Shown: positions 35,454-44,375, counted from the stretch's first letter. The stretch is DNA of 64,000 nucleotides from Muribaculaceae bacterium (GCA_023666425.1 JAMPCA010000001.1:551692-615691), one strand, 5' to 3'. Numbers and translations: made by a program. The notes: a model not told the origin generated them from the sequence alone.

Positions 35454-36206
35454 TTAATCCTGAAAGAAAAAAACCTGATTCTCCCTGGAAACCTCCATAA
35501 CCCGCTGCGCCATGCCGGAATTCGTGAGCCGTTTTCTGTATGCGGCAATGCCGGAATAGTCCTGCCACATATGCATGGGAAACACATATTCTGCGTCCGT
35601 ATTCTTTAGAAAAAAGTCAATCCCTGAAAACTGATATTCGCCAAGCCTTGGATCCATGGGAATAAAGGCGAGGTGCATGGGCTTGTCCGACAGCTTTTTG
35701 ATCTCATGCCGGTAGGCTCTTTTCATTTTTCCGTTGATAATATCCCCCGCGCCCTCCATGCGCCAGTCGTTTAAATCCCCCGCATGGAACATCTGCACGC
35801 CGTCCGTTTCGACATAGAACGCAACTCCGCTGTCCGTGGACTGCAGGGTGTCAATGGAAAGACCGTCCACCTCATAGTGCTGTCCATGGGTGACAAAGGT
35901 GACGTGCTCCCGCACACCGGGGTCGATGCCGTGCTTTTTCAGGAAATTCGGGCTGATCCGTATATCTTTGGAGAGAATGTAATGGATATTCGGATAGCTC
36001 TCTGCCATGCGCAGAATGTCCATATCATAGTGATCCTTATGGCTGTGGCTGGCAAACATATAAATTTTCGTCTCCGGCGCATAGTCCGGGATCCTGCCCG
36101 AAAAGGTATAGCCGTTTACCCTGTCCCCCGCAAAATAGTCAAAAATCAGAACTTTTCCGTCCAATTCGACTAAAAAGCAGCTGTGGTGAATAAAAATTAC
36201 CTGCAT
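35454..36206 (-). CDS. Metallo-beta-lactamase-fold hydrolase
   Basis: This 250-aa protein has the UlaG-like metallo-hydrolase pattern: FIHHSCFLVELDGKVLIFDYF at the start, the metal motif SHSHKDHYD (about residues 53-61), HAGDLND (about residues 140-146) as a further metal-ligand site, and a C-terminal PMHMW. Substrates of this branch range from lactonized sugar acids to nucleotides and are not predictable here. The start lies inside the end of the purine nucleoside phosphorylase gene (10-bp overlap), so the two are co-transcribed. Confidence 0.82.
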   Translation of the reverse strand: MQVIFIHHSCFLVELDGKVLIFDYFAGDRVNGYTFSGRIPDYAPETKIYMFASHSHKDHYDMDILRMAESYPNIHYILSKDIRISPNFLKKHGIDPGVREHVTFVTHGQHYEVDGLSIDTLQSTDSGVAFYVETDGVQMFHAGDLNDWRMEGAGDIINGKMKRAYRHEIKKLSDKPMHLAFIPMDPRLGEYQFSGIDFFLKNTDAEYVFPMHMWQDYSGIAAYRKRLTNSGMAQRVMEVSRENQVFFFQD

Positions 36207-37036
36207 GTGTCTTCTGCCGCCTCCCCAATGAGTTTTGTCACAAGCGCTTCGAATTTCGGCGCTGCGGTATCTGCCGCCTCCTGCACTTCTTTATGGGACA
36301 AGGGCGTCGGAGAGATTCCACTGGCCAGATTGGAAATGCAGGAAATCCCGGCAATTTCCATTCCCATATGGTTGGCGGCCACCGCCTCGCAGGCCGTGCT
36401 CATTCCCACCGCATCCGCGCCGAGCAGACGCGCCATGGCGACCTCCTGCGGCGATTCGTAGGCGGGCCCGGTAAACTGCAGATAAGTTCCCTCTTTCAAA
36501 TCTATGGAGAGCTCCGACGCGCATTTTCTTGCGAGCAGGATCAGTCTGCGGTCGTAGATTTCCCCCATGTCCGGAAACCGGGGGCCAAGCGCCTCTATAT
36601 TCGCCCCGGTCAGGGGCGAGGGCACAAAGCTTGCAATCTGCCCGGTGATCAGCATCAGATCCCCGCTTTTCATGCCGGTCTGCACACCGCCCGCCGCATT
36701 GGTGAGAATGAGCCTTTTGGCTCCCATGAGCTTCATAAGCCGCACCGGAAGCACCACATCTGACATGGGATAGCCCTCGTAGTAGTGGACTCTCCCCTGC
36801 ATACATACTACCCGCACATTTCCCACATAACCAAAAATAAAACGCCCGGCGTGCCCCGGCACGGTAGACACCGGAAAGCCATCAATGGCATGATAGTCAA
36901 GGGTCGCCTCCACCTTCATCCGTTCCGCATAATTGCCCAGCCCGGAGCCCAGCACAAGAGCCGTCTCCGGCTCAAAATCCACCTGCCGCTTCACGCTCTC
37001 ATGGCAGCGCAGCAGCTTTTCGTACACTTCATTCAT
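36197..37036 (-). CDS. Purine nucleoside phosphorylase
   Basis: This 279-aa enzyme belongs to the trimeric PNP family, which splits (deoxy)inosine and guanosine with phosphate. Signatures are ALVLGSGLGNYAE (about residues 25-37), the phosphate-binding GHAGRFIFG, GRVHYYEGY, LTNAAGGVQTG and MSTACEAVAANHMGMEIAGISCISNLASG. It has the usual length. It forms an operon with the metallo-hydrolase and has a promoter at 37098-37126. A perfect 11-bp palindrome just upstream of the -35 box could be an operator. Confidence 0.92.
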   Translation of the reverse strand: MNEVYEKLLRCHESVKRQVDFEPETALVLGSGLGNYAERMKVEATLDYHAIDGFPVSTVPGHAGRFIFGYVGNVRVVCMQGRVHYYEGYPMSDVVLPVRLMKLMGAKRLILTNAAGGVQTGMKSGDLMLITGQIASFVPSPLTGANIEALGPRFPDMGEIYDRRLILLARKCASELSIDLKEGTYLQFTGPAYESPQEVAMARLLGADAVGMSTACEAVAANHMGMEIAGISCISNLASGISPTPLSHKEVQEAADTAAPKFEALVTKLIGEAAEDTCR

Positions 37037-37097
37037 ACATGTTCCTCATTTCCGGGTTCGATATCCCTGATTTGGCTGTTTTGTATTCTCTTTTCTT

Positions 37098-37126
37098 ATT
37101 ATACGCGGGAATCCACACAGAGGCAA
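37098..37126 (-). promoter_or_regulatory. Promoter of the PNP / metallo-hydrolase operon
   Basis: TTGCCT (37121-37126), 17 bp, and a perfect TATAAT (37098-37103). Confidence 0.75.
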
Positions 37127-37130
37127 GCGA

Positions 37131-37156
37131 AATCACACGGCAGCCGCCGTGTGATT
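37131..37156. promoter_or_regulatory. Palindrome upstream of the PNP promoter
   Basis: The 11-bp arms AATCACACGGC and GCCGTGTGATT are perfect complements around a 4-bp centre. It sits 4 bp upstream of the -35 box and has no T-run on either side, which points to a protein-binding site rather than a terminator. Confidence 0.45.
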
Positions 37157-37166
37157 CCTCCTGCAT

Positions 37167-37190
37167 AAAAAAGGGGCTTTTTACAGCCCC
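37167..37190 (-). terminator. Terminator of spoIVA
   Basis: The stem GGGGCT/AGCCCC (37173-37178 with 37185-37190) is followed on the minus strand by six T (37167-37172), 9 bp after the spoIVA stop. Confidence 0.88.
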
Positions 37191-37198
37191 TGGTCATT

Positions 37199-38716
37199 TT
37201 AGATAATAATACAGATGAGCCCTCCGTTGCTGTCGTTGACAATCTTTTGCATGGTGTCCTGAAGCTTTAACTGGCATTCGTCGTCCATCTGCATGATCTT
37301 GCTGCGGATACCGTCCTCCATCAGCTCTCCTACGGATTTCCCAAAAATATTCGTCGTCCACAGCCCCTCGCCGCTCTCTTCTCCGGCTTTTATGTACTCG
37401 ATCAGATCCCGCGCCTGCTCCTCGCTCCCCACGATGGGCGCAATCTCTGTCTCAATGTTGGCCTTGATCATATGAATGGAGGGAGAGATTGCCCGCATCT
37501 TCACGCCGAATTTACCGCCGTGCTGAATCATAACCGGATCCTCCATCTTAATGTCGGAAAGTCCCGGCATCACCACGCCGTAGCCCTTCTGCTCCACCGC
37601 TTCCATGGCGTCCTTCACCTTCTCATAGTCTGCCTTCATCGCAGACAGCCCCCGCAGCATGGAAATCATCTGATACTCGCCGCTGATCTTTACCCCGGTC
37701 ATTTCACTGACATAGGCAAAATAGAACTGGTCATCAATCTCCATGCGCACGGTCACTGTGCCGTTGGAGAGATCTATTCCCGGAATCAGAATCTCCCTGA
37801 AAAATGCCTGCCCTGCCTTCTCGTTGGCCAGTGCGGCAAGCTCCGAATCGCCAGTGATGGTGTATACATCTTTCGCCCGCTCCACTTGTGCAAGCATCCC
37901 GGAGGCGGCGGATATGATGGCGGATTTTACCGGGTGACTTCCCGGAAGCATCTCTGTCCACTTCGGAATGAAAAAGTCTATACGGGTAATGGGAAACTCT
38001 AAGAGGATGGCATTCATAATCTGCATCACGTCCTCTTTTCGCATCTGCTGGCAGTTGACCGGGATGACCATCGTACCGTAGCTCTCGCGCATGGAGTCCG
38101 CCAGGCGTCTGGTCTCCTCGCTGTAGGGCTTCTCGGAGTTTAGCACAATCACATAGGGCTTTCCGATCTCCTGCAGCTCTTCCACCGTGGTGCGCTCCGG
38201 CTCTGTGTAGCTGTCCCTTGGAAGTTCTCCGATCGAGCCGTCCGTGGTCACTACGATCCCAATCGTAGCATGGTCGCGGATGACCTTGCGCGTCCCGATG
38301 CGCGCCGCCTCCACAAAGGGAATCTCCTCGTCAAACCAGGGGGTCTTCACCATTCGGCTTCCGTCCCCCTCCATGTGGCCGTTTGCACCCTCCACCATAA
38401 ATCCCACACAGTCGATCAGCCTCACCCGTATATCGCTTTTGTCTGCCAGCGTGATGCACGCCGCCTCCTGCGGAATGAATTTTGGCTCCGTGGTCATAAT
38501 GGTCTTTCCTGCGGAGGACTGGGGCAGCTCATCTTCTGTCCGCTTTTTCACATTCTCGTCCTCTATGTAGGGGAGCACGAACAAATCCATGAACCGCTTG
38601 ATAAAGGTGGATTTACCGGTGCGTACCGGGCCGACCACGCCGATGTAAATTTCGCCGCCGGTTCTGCCCTGAATATCTTTATATAAGTCAAATTCTTTAT
38701 TTTCCCTGCCGTCCAT
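37199..38716 (-). CDS. spoIVA: Stage IV sporulation protein A
   Basis: This 505-aa ATPase polymerises on the outer forespore membrane and forms the base of the spore coat; it is made in the mother cell. Walker A GPVRTGKST is at residues 29-37, the switch/Walker B region is VRLIDCVGFMVEGANGHMEG, and the C-terminal tip SNGGLICIII corresponds to the membrane-targeting end known in Bacillus. Length and order agree with the family (about 490 aa). It follows malQ on the same strand, but a hairpin covers its ribosome site, and a sigma-E-like promoter lies inside that hairpin. Confidence 0.96.
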   Translation of the reverse strand: MDGRENKEFDLYKDIQGRTGGEIYIGVVGPVRTGKSTFIKRFMDLFVLPYIEDENVKKRTEDELPQSSAGKTIMTTEPKFIPQEAACITLADKSDIRVRLIDCVGFMVEGANGHMEGDGSRMVKTPWFDEEIPFVEAARIGTRKVIRDHATIGIVVTTDGSIGELPRDSYTEPERTTVEELQEIGKPYVIVLNSEKPYSEETRRLADSMRESYGTMVIPVNCQQMRKEDVMQIMNAILLEFPITRIDFFIPKWTEMLPGSHPVKSAIISAASGMLAQVERAKDVYTITGDSELAALANEKAGQAFFREILIPGIDLSNGTVTVRMEIDDQFYFAYVSEMTGVKISGEYQMISMLRGLSAMKADYEKVKDAMEAVEQKGYGVVMPGLSDIKMEDPVMIQHGGKFGVKMRAISPSIHMIKANIETEIAPIVGSEEQARDLIEYIKAGEESGEGLWTTNIFGKSVGELMEDGIRSKIMQMDDECQLKLQDTMQKIVNDSNGGLICIII

Positions 38717-38720
38717 AAAA

Positions 38721-38762
38721 GTTCTCCCTTCTCATATATCATAAATATATGGAAGGGAGAAC
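38721..38762 (-). promoter_or_regulatory. Hairpin hiding the spoIVA ribosome site on read-through RNA
   Basis: The near-perfect inverted repeat 38721-38739 with 38745-38762 (18-19 bp arms, one bulge) contains GGGAG of the spoIVA ribosome site in its downstream arm. It begins 10 bp after the malQ stop. Confidence 0.65.
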
Positions 38763-38772
38763 AAAATTATGC
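38744..38772 (-). promoter_or_regulatory. Sigma-E-like promoter of spoIVA
   Basis: GCATAATT (38765-38772) and CATATATT (38744-38751), 13 bp apart, resemble the sigma-E consensus. Initiation near 38737 would leave out the upstream arm of the hairpin. Confidence 0.5.
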
Positions 38773-40338
38773 TTATTTATCTGTTTTCTTTGCCGCAGCG
38801 CCTTTTAGCTCCTTCGTTTCCTTCTTTGCCTTAGCATCCCTGGAATTTTTCCGGCACGCCTCGTTTACGCGGCCATACATTTCCATGTACTTGTAGAGCT
38901 TCTTTGCCAGCTCGTTTGTAATCTGATCCTCTGTGGCGCGCCATTTCCAGTTCTCCCCCAGCGTGGAGGGAACATTGATTCTCGCTTCGCTGCCAAGCCC
39001 GATCAGATCCTGTATCGGCACGATCGCCATATCGGCCACAGAAGACCATGCCGCCCGCATCATGCCCCAGTTAAAGCCCTCCTCATCGGTCAGGTTCAAA
39101 TATTCCTTCGCGAATTTCACGGAGGCTCTGGGCGCGGTCTTCTTCCAGCCCATCACAGTGTCGTTGTCGTGCGTGCCCGTATAGACCACACAGTGGGAGG
39201 TGTATGTATGAGGAAGATAGTTACTGCCCTCCCGGCTGTCAAAGGCAAACTGGATCACCTTCATTCCCGGGAAACCGGAATCCTTTAACAGCTTCATAAC
39301 AGAAGGCGTCAAAAAGCCCAGATCCTCCACGATAATCGGGAGCTTGCCAAGCTTCTCCTCCAGCTTGTTGAAAAGATCCATGCCCGGCCCCTTCTTCCAC
39401 TTGCCGTTCTTCGCCGTGTCGTCTCCCGCGGGAATTGCATAGTAGGAGTCAAAACCACGGAAGTGGTCGATGCGGACGATATCGTAGAGGGACGCCATCG
39501 CCTGTATGCGCTTCGTCCACCATGCATAGTCGTCCTGCTTCATCACATTCCAGCGAAACAGCGGGTTGCCCCAGAGCTGTCCGTCCGCTGAGAACGCATC
39601 CGGCGGGCAGCCGGCCACCTCGATGGGAGCCAGATTCCTGTCCAGGTAAAACTGCTTTGGATTTGCCCACACATCGGCGCTGTCCCCCGCTACATAAATC
39701 GGCACATCGCCGATGATTTCAATGCCCTTTTCGTTGGCATATGCCTTTAATTCCTTCCACTGCTTAAAGAAGAGGTACTGGAGCATCTTGTAGAATTCGA
39801 TATCCCCGGCATACTTCTCCCTCGCCGCTGCAAGAGCCTCCTCCTTTCGGAACTTGATATCCTTGTCCCACTCCGACCATGCCACGCCGCCCCCGGCGTC
39901 TTTAAGCGCCATGAACAGGGAGTAGTCCTCCAGCCAGTCCTCCTCCTTCTTACAGAATTTTGAAAAATCCTCCGGGGGATTTTTCACAAAACGCGCATAG
40001 GCCTTCTTCAACAGTGCATATCTGCTGACATACATCGTGCCGTAATCCACATAGCTCTCGCTGCCGCCCCAGTCGAAGGAGGCACATTCCGCCTTTTTTA
40101 AGAGCTTATCCCTGCACAGATACTCCAGATCAATGAAATAGGGATTGCCAGCGAAGCTGGAAAACGACTGGTACGGGGAATCCCCGTAGCTCGTGGGACA
40201 GATTGGAAGAATCTGCCAGTATTTCTGCCCTCCCTTTACGAGAAAATCCACAAACTTTCTCGCCGCCTTTCCCATAGTTCCAATGCCATACGGTGATGGC
40301 AGGGAAGAAATCGGCATTAACACGCCACTTGTTCTCAT
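38773..40338 (-). CDS. malQ: 4-alpha-glucanotransferase (amylomaltase)
   Basis: This 521-aa GH77 enzyme transfers maltodextrin segments. Family motifs are visible: SLPSPYGIGTMGKAA and YWQILPICPTSYGDSPYQSFSSFAGNPYFIDLE at the N-terminus, IGDVPIYVAGDSADVW, VRIDHFRGFDSYY with the nucleophile Asp, IIVEDLGFLTPSV with the acid Glu, and YTGTHDNDTVMGW. The C-terminal 30 residues form a Lys/Ala-rich tail not needed in the family. It has its own promoter, back to back with that of the CLC gene. With the pullulanase gene nearby it would process glycogen or starch fragments. Confidence 0.96.
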   Translation of the reverse strand: MRTSGVLMPISSLPSPYGIGTMGKAARKFVDFLVKGGQKYWQILPICPTSYGDSPYQSFSSFAGNPYFIDLEYLCRDKLLKKAECASFDWGGSESYVDYGTMYVSRYALLKKAYARFVKNPPEDFSKFCKKEEDWLEDYSLFMALKDAGGGVAWSEWDKDIKFRKEEALAAAREKYAGDIEFYKMLQYLFFKQWKELKAYANEKGIEIIGDVPIYVAGDSADVWANPKQFYLDRNLAPIEVAGCPPDAFSADGQLWGNPLFRWNVMKQDDYAWWTKRIQAMASLYDIVRIDHFRGFDSYYAIPAGDDTAKNGKWKKGPGMDLFNKLEEKLGKLPIIVEDLGFLTPSVMKLLKDSGFPGMKVIQFAFDSREGSNYLPHTYTSHCVVYTGTHDNDTVMGWKKTAPRASVKFAKEYLNLTDEEGFNWGMMRAAWSSVADMAIVPIQDLIGLGSEARINVPSTLGENWKWRATEDQITNELAKKLYKYMEMYGRVNEACRKNSRDAKAKKETKELKGAAAKKTDK

Positions 40339-40369
40339 ATTCTGTTCCTCCTCGATTTACTATTTTTAT

Positions 40370-40398
40370 ATCATACCACCTTTTTGCGTTCTTGTAAA
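40370..40398 (-). promoter_or_regulatory. Promoter of malQ
   Basis: TTTACA (40393-40398), 17 bp, TATGAT (40370-40375). The -35 box overlaps that of the divergent CLC promoter almost completely. Confidence 0.7.
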
Positions 40399-40420
40399 AA
40401 GTATTTTTCAATGTTAATAT
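40392..40420 (+). promoter_or_regulatory. Promoter of the CLC gene
   Basis: TTGTAA (40392-40397), 17 bp, TAATAT (40415-40420). The -10 overlaps the first possible ATG (40419), so that ATG cannot be the start on this transcript. Confidence 0.65.
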
Positions 40421-40460
40421 GAAAATAGATTTTACAGAAAAGAAAAAGGACGGATCTGCC

Positions 40461-41720
40461 ATGAATGATGTAATCAAGCACAAAATCAAACACAATCTGC
40501 GCCGGGGCGCTGTCTCTGTCAAATGGGTGGTATTTGCCCTTCTCGTCGGCGGTGTTGTCGGGCTGTGCGGCACAGCATTTTATTTTTCACTGTCCTTTGT
40601 GACCCTGCTCCGCGCGCAGAACCCGTGGCTCATCTTTCTGCTCCCTGTCGGAGGGCTTGGGATTGTTGGCCTCTACCATCTGCTAAAGGACGACGACGAC
40701 ACGGGGACGAATCTCGTGATCTCCGCCATACACTATGGGGACAGGCTCCCGTTCCGCATGGCGCCCCTGATTTTTATTTCCACCGTAATCACCCATCTCC
40801 TCGGCGGCTCTTCCGGCCGGGAGGGAGCAGCCCTGCAGATGGGCGGAAGTCTCGGCAGCTCCATGGGACGGCTGTTTGGCTTCGACGAAAAGGATAAGCA
40901 TGTGATGATCATGTGCGGAATGAGCGCGGCATTCTCCGCCCTCTTTGGCACGCCCATGGCCGCCGCCATCTTCTCCATGGAGATGGTGAGCGTCGGGGTC
41001 ATGTACTATACCGCACTGGTTCCCTGCGTCATCAGCGCCCTTGTGGCTCACGGGATCGCGGGCAGCTTTGGAGTGACGAACGACCTGTTCCACATAGCCG
41101 CCATCCCGAAATTCACCGTGTTATCTGCGGTCAGAATCTCAATTCTTGCAGTACTGTGCGCGCTTGTCAGTATCCTCTTTTGCGTTCTTTTACATAAGAC
41201 AGAGGAGCTGTACCGGGTACTGTTTAAAAATGCCTATGTACGGGTCTTTGCAGGCGGCGCTCTTGTGGTTCTGCTGACCCTGCTTGTGGGAAACCAGAGT
41301 TACAACGGCACCGGCATCGCCATCATCGAGCGCTGTCTGGACGGAACGGTGCGCCCGGAGGCGTTTCTTCTCAAAATGATTTTCACGGCGCTGACTCTCG
41401 GTGCAGGCTACAAGGGCGGCGAGATCGTTCCCTCCTTCTTCACAGGGGCTGCTTTCGGCTGTCTTTTTGGCAATCTCACGGGATTCTCTCCGACACTCTG
41501 CGCGGCGGTCGGCATGACCTCGGTATTCTGCGGCGTGACCAATTGCCCGATCACCGCGCTTTTGATCAGCTTTGAACTGTTTGGTTACGACGGGATGCCC
41601 TATTTCCTTCTGGCAACAGCCTTCGGCTACATGCTCTCCGGCTATTTCGGACTTTACCGTAGTCAGCGGATTGTGTACTCGAAATACAAGACGAACTACA
41701 TCAACAAATCTACACAGTGA
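40461..41720 (+). CDS. CLC-family anion channel or exchanger
   Basis: This protein of 419 residues (from ATG 40461 with AAGGA upstream) has about ten hydrophobic helices and the CLC selectivity motifs: SSGREGAALQMGG (GREGx, with the gating Glu) near residues 115-127, and GYKGGEIVPSFFTGAAFG. The usual GSGIP loop is replaced by DDDTGTNL, and the later loop resembles the GGEVTP box of fluoride-exporting CLC-F proteins. Chloride or fluoride transport are both possible; the GGE box favours the CLC-F side. The longer ATG at 40419 overlaps the promoter -10 box. It is convergent with the pullulanase gene, overlapping by 11 bp. Confidence 0.85.
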   Translation: MNDVIKHKIKHNLRRGAVSVKWVVFALLVGGVVGLCGTAFYFSLSFVTLLRAQNPWLIFLLPVGGLGIVGLYHLLKDDDDTGTNLVISAIHYGDRLPFRMAPLIFISTVITHLLGGSSGREGAALQMGGSLGSSMGRLFGFDEKDKHVMIMCGMSAAFSALFGTPMAAAIFSMEMVSVGVMYYTALVPCVISALVAHGIAGSFGVTNDLFHIAAIPKFTVLSAVRISILAVLCALVSILFCVLLHKTEELYRVLFKNAYVRVFAGGALVVLLTLLVGNQSYNGTGIAIIERCLDGTVRPEAFLLKMIFTALTLGAGYKGGEIVPSFFTGAAFGCLFGNLTGFSPTLCAAVGMTSVFCGVTNCPITALLISFELFGYDGMPYFLLATAFGYMLSGYFGLYRSQRIVYSKYKTNYINKSTQ

Positions 41721-43620
41721 GGGCGACGCAGGAAATCCCGGCCACCCGGATTTTTTCCTCCACCAGCTGCAGAGTCTCTGTCCCCGCGTGCTCCTTGTCA
41801 ACCTGCAGCCGCCATTTTCCCTCGGGCAGTGGAACTGTCGCCGGCCTTAAGTTCGCATTGTAGGCGACGAATACATGATTATCCTTATAATCAACGGTAA
41901 AGGCGACCACGTTCGCGTGAAGTCCCTCGATAAAGCGAAGGTTTTCCCTCACCTCTTCTCCGGTCGCAAGCCGCAGGGCAGGATTGCTCTTCCGGAACTG
42001 AATGAGTCCTCGGTAATACTCGTAGAGCGACTGGAATTTTGTGAGGCGGTCGTACTTTAAGCTGTTGGTATACAGGGGCAGGTTGTAGCTGTTTTCGCTG
42101 ACCTTGTCGCTTCCCTCGATGGGCTTTGTCCTGGCAAACTCCTCCCCCTGCAAAAAGAACGGGATTCCCTGAGAGGTAAAAATCATCGCCGCCGCGAGGC
42201 GGTTCATGGCCAGAAGCTTCCCCTTGTTCGCATCCGGACAGGAGAGGGTCAGCTTATCCCAGAGTGTCAGGTTGTCGTGGCAGGACACATAACTGACTGT
42301 ATCCGCAGGGTTTTCCGCCCACGGCCCGCCCGCCGTGTATGCATATCCGGCATAATCTACCTGTGGATGCCAGACGCCGCCGGCGGCCGCATACCTCACA
42401 CTGTTTTCCAGCTTCTGCTGTCCGTTCACAAAGCCGCGGATGTCCTCATAAAATACATGCCCCTTCACCGTATCCCGGATATCGTCGGAAAACATGCCGA
42501 TTTTGTGGAGCATACGGGCATTTTTCTTCATCGCCCTGCGGTACTCAGGCAGCACGGAGCTTCCCCCCGTCCAGCCCTCCCCGTACAGTATGATATAGGG
42601 GTTATAATCGTGCAGGCGCCTGCTCAAATCATTTAAAGTATCTATATCCAGTACTCCCATTAAATCAAAGCGAAAGCCGTCGATATGGTATTCCTTCGCC
42701 CAGTAGCATACGGAATCCACAATATACTTGTGAACCATCGGCCTCTCGCTGGCAATCTCGTTGCCGCAGGCGGAAGCGTCAGAATAATTCTTCTTGTCTT
42801 TCCGGTAAAAATAATCCGGCTCCGTCTTCTGGAAACAGCTCCCCTCGATATCGTAGGTGTGATTGTATACCACATCCATGATCACGCCAAGACCGGCGTC
42901 GTGTATCGCCTGCACCATCTGTTTAAACTCCCGGATACGCACCTCCCCGTGGTAGGGATCGGTGGCATAGGAACCTTCGGGTACATTGTAATTTAAGGGA
43001 TCATAGCCCCAGTTGTACTGGGGAGTATACATCTTTTCCTCATCAATGCTCGCAAAGTCAAAGACCGGCATGAGCTGCACATGGGTAACGCCCAGCTCTC
43101 TTAAATGGTCAAGTCCGGTAGAAAGTCCGGCCGCATTTCTCGTCCCCCTCTCGGTGAGTCCCAGAAATTTCCCGGCATACAGGCAGCCGCTGGAGCGGTC
43201 TGCGGTGGTGTCCGCCACAGAGATTTCACAGATGATAATATCGGTAGGGCGATCCGGCCGCGGTCCCCGGTCAGCATAAAAGCTGTGGGGCGTCACCGTC
43301 TGCATGTTGATCACCATGCTCCGCTGTCCGTTCACTCCCGCCGCCCTCGCGTATGGGTCTGCGGTCTCGGTCGTCTTTCCGTTCCGGCACACGCGGTATG
43401 TATAATATGTCTTGTTCAGATCGCCATCCTTTGACACGACCCAGGTGCCGTCCATATCCTGTTCCATGGGAAGAAGTTCCAGCAGACAGTCCCCATAGCC
43501 TTTTTTATACAGACAGAGCGTTACAGCGTCCGCAGTAGGCGCCCACAGACGAAAACGGCTGTACTTGATTGTATAGTGCACGCCCAGGTCGTCACCGGAA
43601 TAAAAAACATCCGTATTCAT
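41710..43620 (-). CDS. pulA: Type I pullulanase
   Basis: This 636-aa GH13 enzyme debranches pullulan, starch and glycogen. The N-terminal 100 residues form a CBM48-like beta domain (YTIKYSRFRLWAPTADAVTLCLYKKG). The pullulanase signature YNWGYDPLNYNVPEGSY is present, with conserved regions DVVYNHT, GFRFDLMG (nucleophile Asp), ILYGEGWTGG (acid Glu) and VSCHDNLTLWD. No signal peptide is seen, so it works inside the cell with MalQ on glycogen or imported oligosaccharides. The promoter is at 43662-43690, and GGGGGAATCG precedes the ATG. Confidence 0.95.
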   Translation of the reverse strand: MNTDVFYSGDDLGVHYTIKYSRFRLWAPTADAVTLCLYKKGYGDCLLELLPMEQDMDGTWVVSKDGDLNKTYYTYRVCRNGKTTETADPYARAAGVNGQRSMVINMQTVTPHSFYADRGPRPDRPTDIIICEISVADTTADRSSGCLYAGKFLGLTERGTRNAAGLSTGLDHLRELGVTHVQLMPVFDFASIDEEKMYTPQYNWGYDPLNYNVPEGSYATDPYHGEVRIREFKQMVQAIHDAGLGVIMDVVYNHTYDIEGSCFQKTEPDYFYRKDKKNYSDASACGNEIASERPMVHKYIVDSVCYWAKEYHIDGFRFDLMGVLDIDTLNDLSRRLHDYNPYIILYGEGWTGGSSVLPEYRRAMKKNARMLHKIGMFSDDIRDTVKGHVFYEDIRGFVNGQQKLENSVRYAAAGGVWHPQVDYAGYAYTAGGPWAENPADTVSYVSCHDNLTLWDKLTLSCPDANKGKLLAMNRLAAAMIFTSQGIPFFLQGEEFARTKPIEGSDKVSENSYNLPLYTNSLKYDRLTKFQSLYEYYRGLIQFRKSNPALRLATGEEVRENLRFIEGLHANVVAFTVDYKDNHVFVAYNANLRPATVPLPEGKWRLQVDKEHAGTETLQLVEEKIRVAGISCVALTV

Positions 43621-43661
43621 TCGATTCCCCCTATATATTTTTCGTTTTTTTTCGTCCTTCC

Positions 43662-43690
43662 ATTATAGGAGAAATTGCAGGATATGTAAA
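43662..43690 (-). promoter_or_regulatory. Promoter of pulA
   Basis: TTTACA (43685-43690), 17 bp, a perfect TATAAT (43662-43667), about 45 bp before the start. Confidence 0.78.
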
Positions 43691-43726
43691 TTGGGATTTT
43701 CTACTAAGATATTTTTTTATTTTGTG

Positions 43727-43763
43727 AAAAAAGACGAATCAGGGCTCCCCTTAGGAAGCCCTG
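43727..43763 (-). terminator. Terminator of bioY
   Basis: The stem CAGGGCT/AGCCCTG (43740-43746 with 43757-43763) overlaps the bioY stop; on the minus strand ATTCGTC separates it from six T (43727-43732). Confidence 0.7.
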
Positions 43764-44341
43764 GCCTGCAAGTCCGGAATACCGGTGGATTTCAGAGCCC
43801 TGCGAACCGCCAGCGCCACCAGCCAGGCGCCCGCGACCGACAGTATGTCCTTGAACAGATAGGGAACGGACGCCACCATCGCGGCACTAAAAAGTGTATA
43901 AACGTTTTCGCCGGACATGTGGTTCATCACGAGACGAAACTGGATAATGCCAGGTGTATGGCAGACGATAAGCCCCAGCAGGCTTAATATAACAAGACGC
44001 ATTCGTTTTCCTCTGACCGTCCCCTCCGCCGACATCCCCATGCCGCACAGCAGCGCCATAAAAAGAAAGCCATACAGGTAGCCGCCCGTCGGGCCGAACA
44101 GCACCGCCGGCCCCGCTTTCATACCGGCGTACACCGGGACGCCGCAAAATCCAAGCAATACATAAAGAGCTGTCGCAATCGTCCCGCATCTTGCGCCGAG
44201 CACATAGCCCGCAAGCGCCACCGCAAAGGTCTGCAGGGTAAAGGGAACGCCCCAGGGCGTCGGAATCGTAAGAATCGACAGCACGGAGATAACGGCCGCA
44301 AAAAGTCCGGTGAGACAAATCGCACGGATTGACAATTTCAT
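43751..44341 (-). CDS. bioY: Biotin transporter BioY
   Basis: This 196-aa membrane protein is the substrate-binding S component of an ECF-type biotin transporter. It has six hydrophobic helices and the BioY core: IPTPWGVPFTLQTFAVALAGYVLGARCG at the start, AGMKAGPAVLFGPTGGYLYGF in the middle, and a last helix around YLFKDILSVAGAWLVAL. It would use a shared ECF module (EcfAA'T) encoded elsewhere. The start at 44341 has GGAGG 8 bp upstream; longer in-frame starts would cross the promoter. A BirA-type operator overlaps the -35 box, so it should be repressed when biotin is sufficient. Confidence 0.94.
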   Translation of the reverse strand: MKLSIRAICLTGLFAAVISVLSILTIPTPWGVPFTLQTFAVALAGYVLGARCGTIATALYVLLGFCGVPVYAGMKAGPAVLFGPTGGYLYGFLFMALLCGMGMSAEGTVRGKRMRLVILSLLGLIVCHTPGIIQFRLVMNHMSGENVYTLFSAAMVASVPYLFKDILSVAGAWLVALAVRRALKSTGIPDLQARAS

Positions 44342-44375
44342 AACAGATATCCTCCCATCTTCCATTGATGACATT

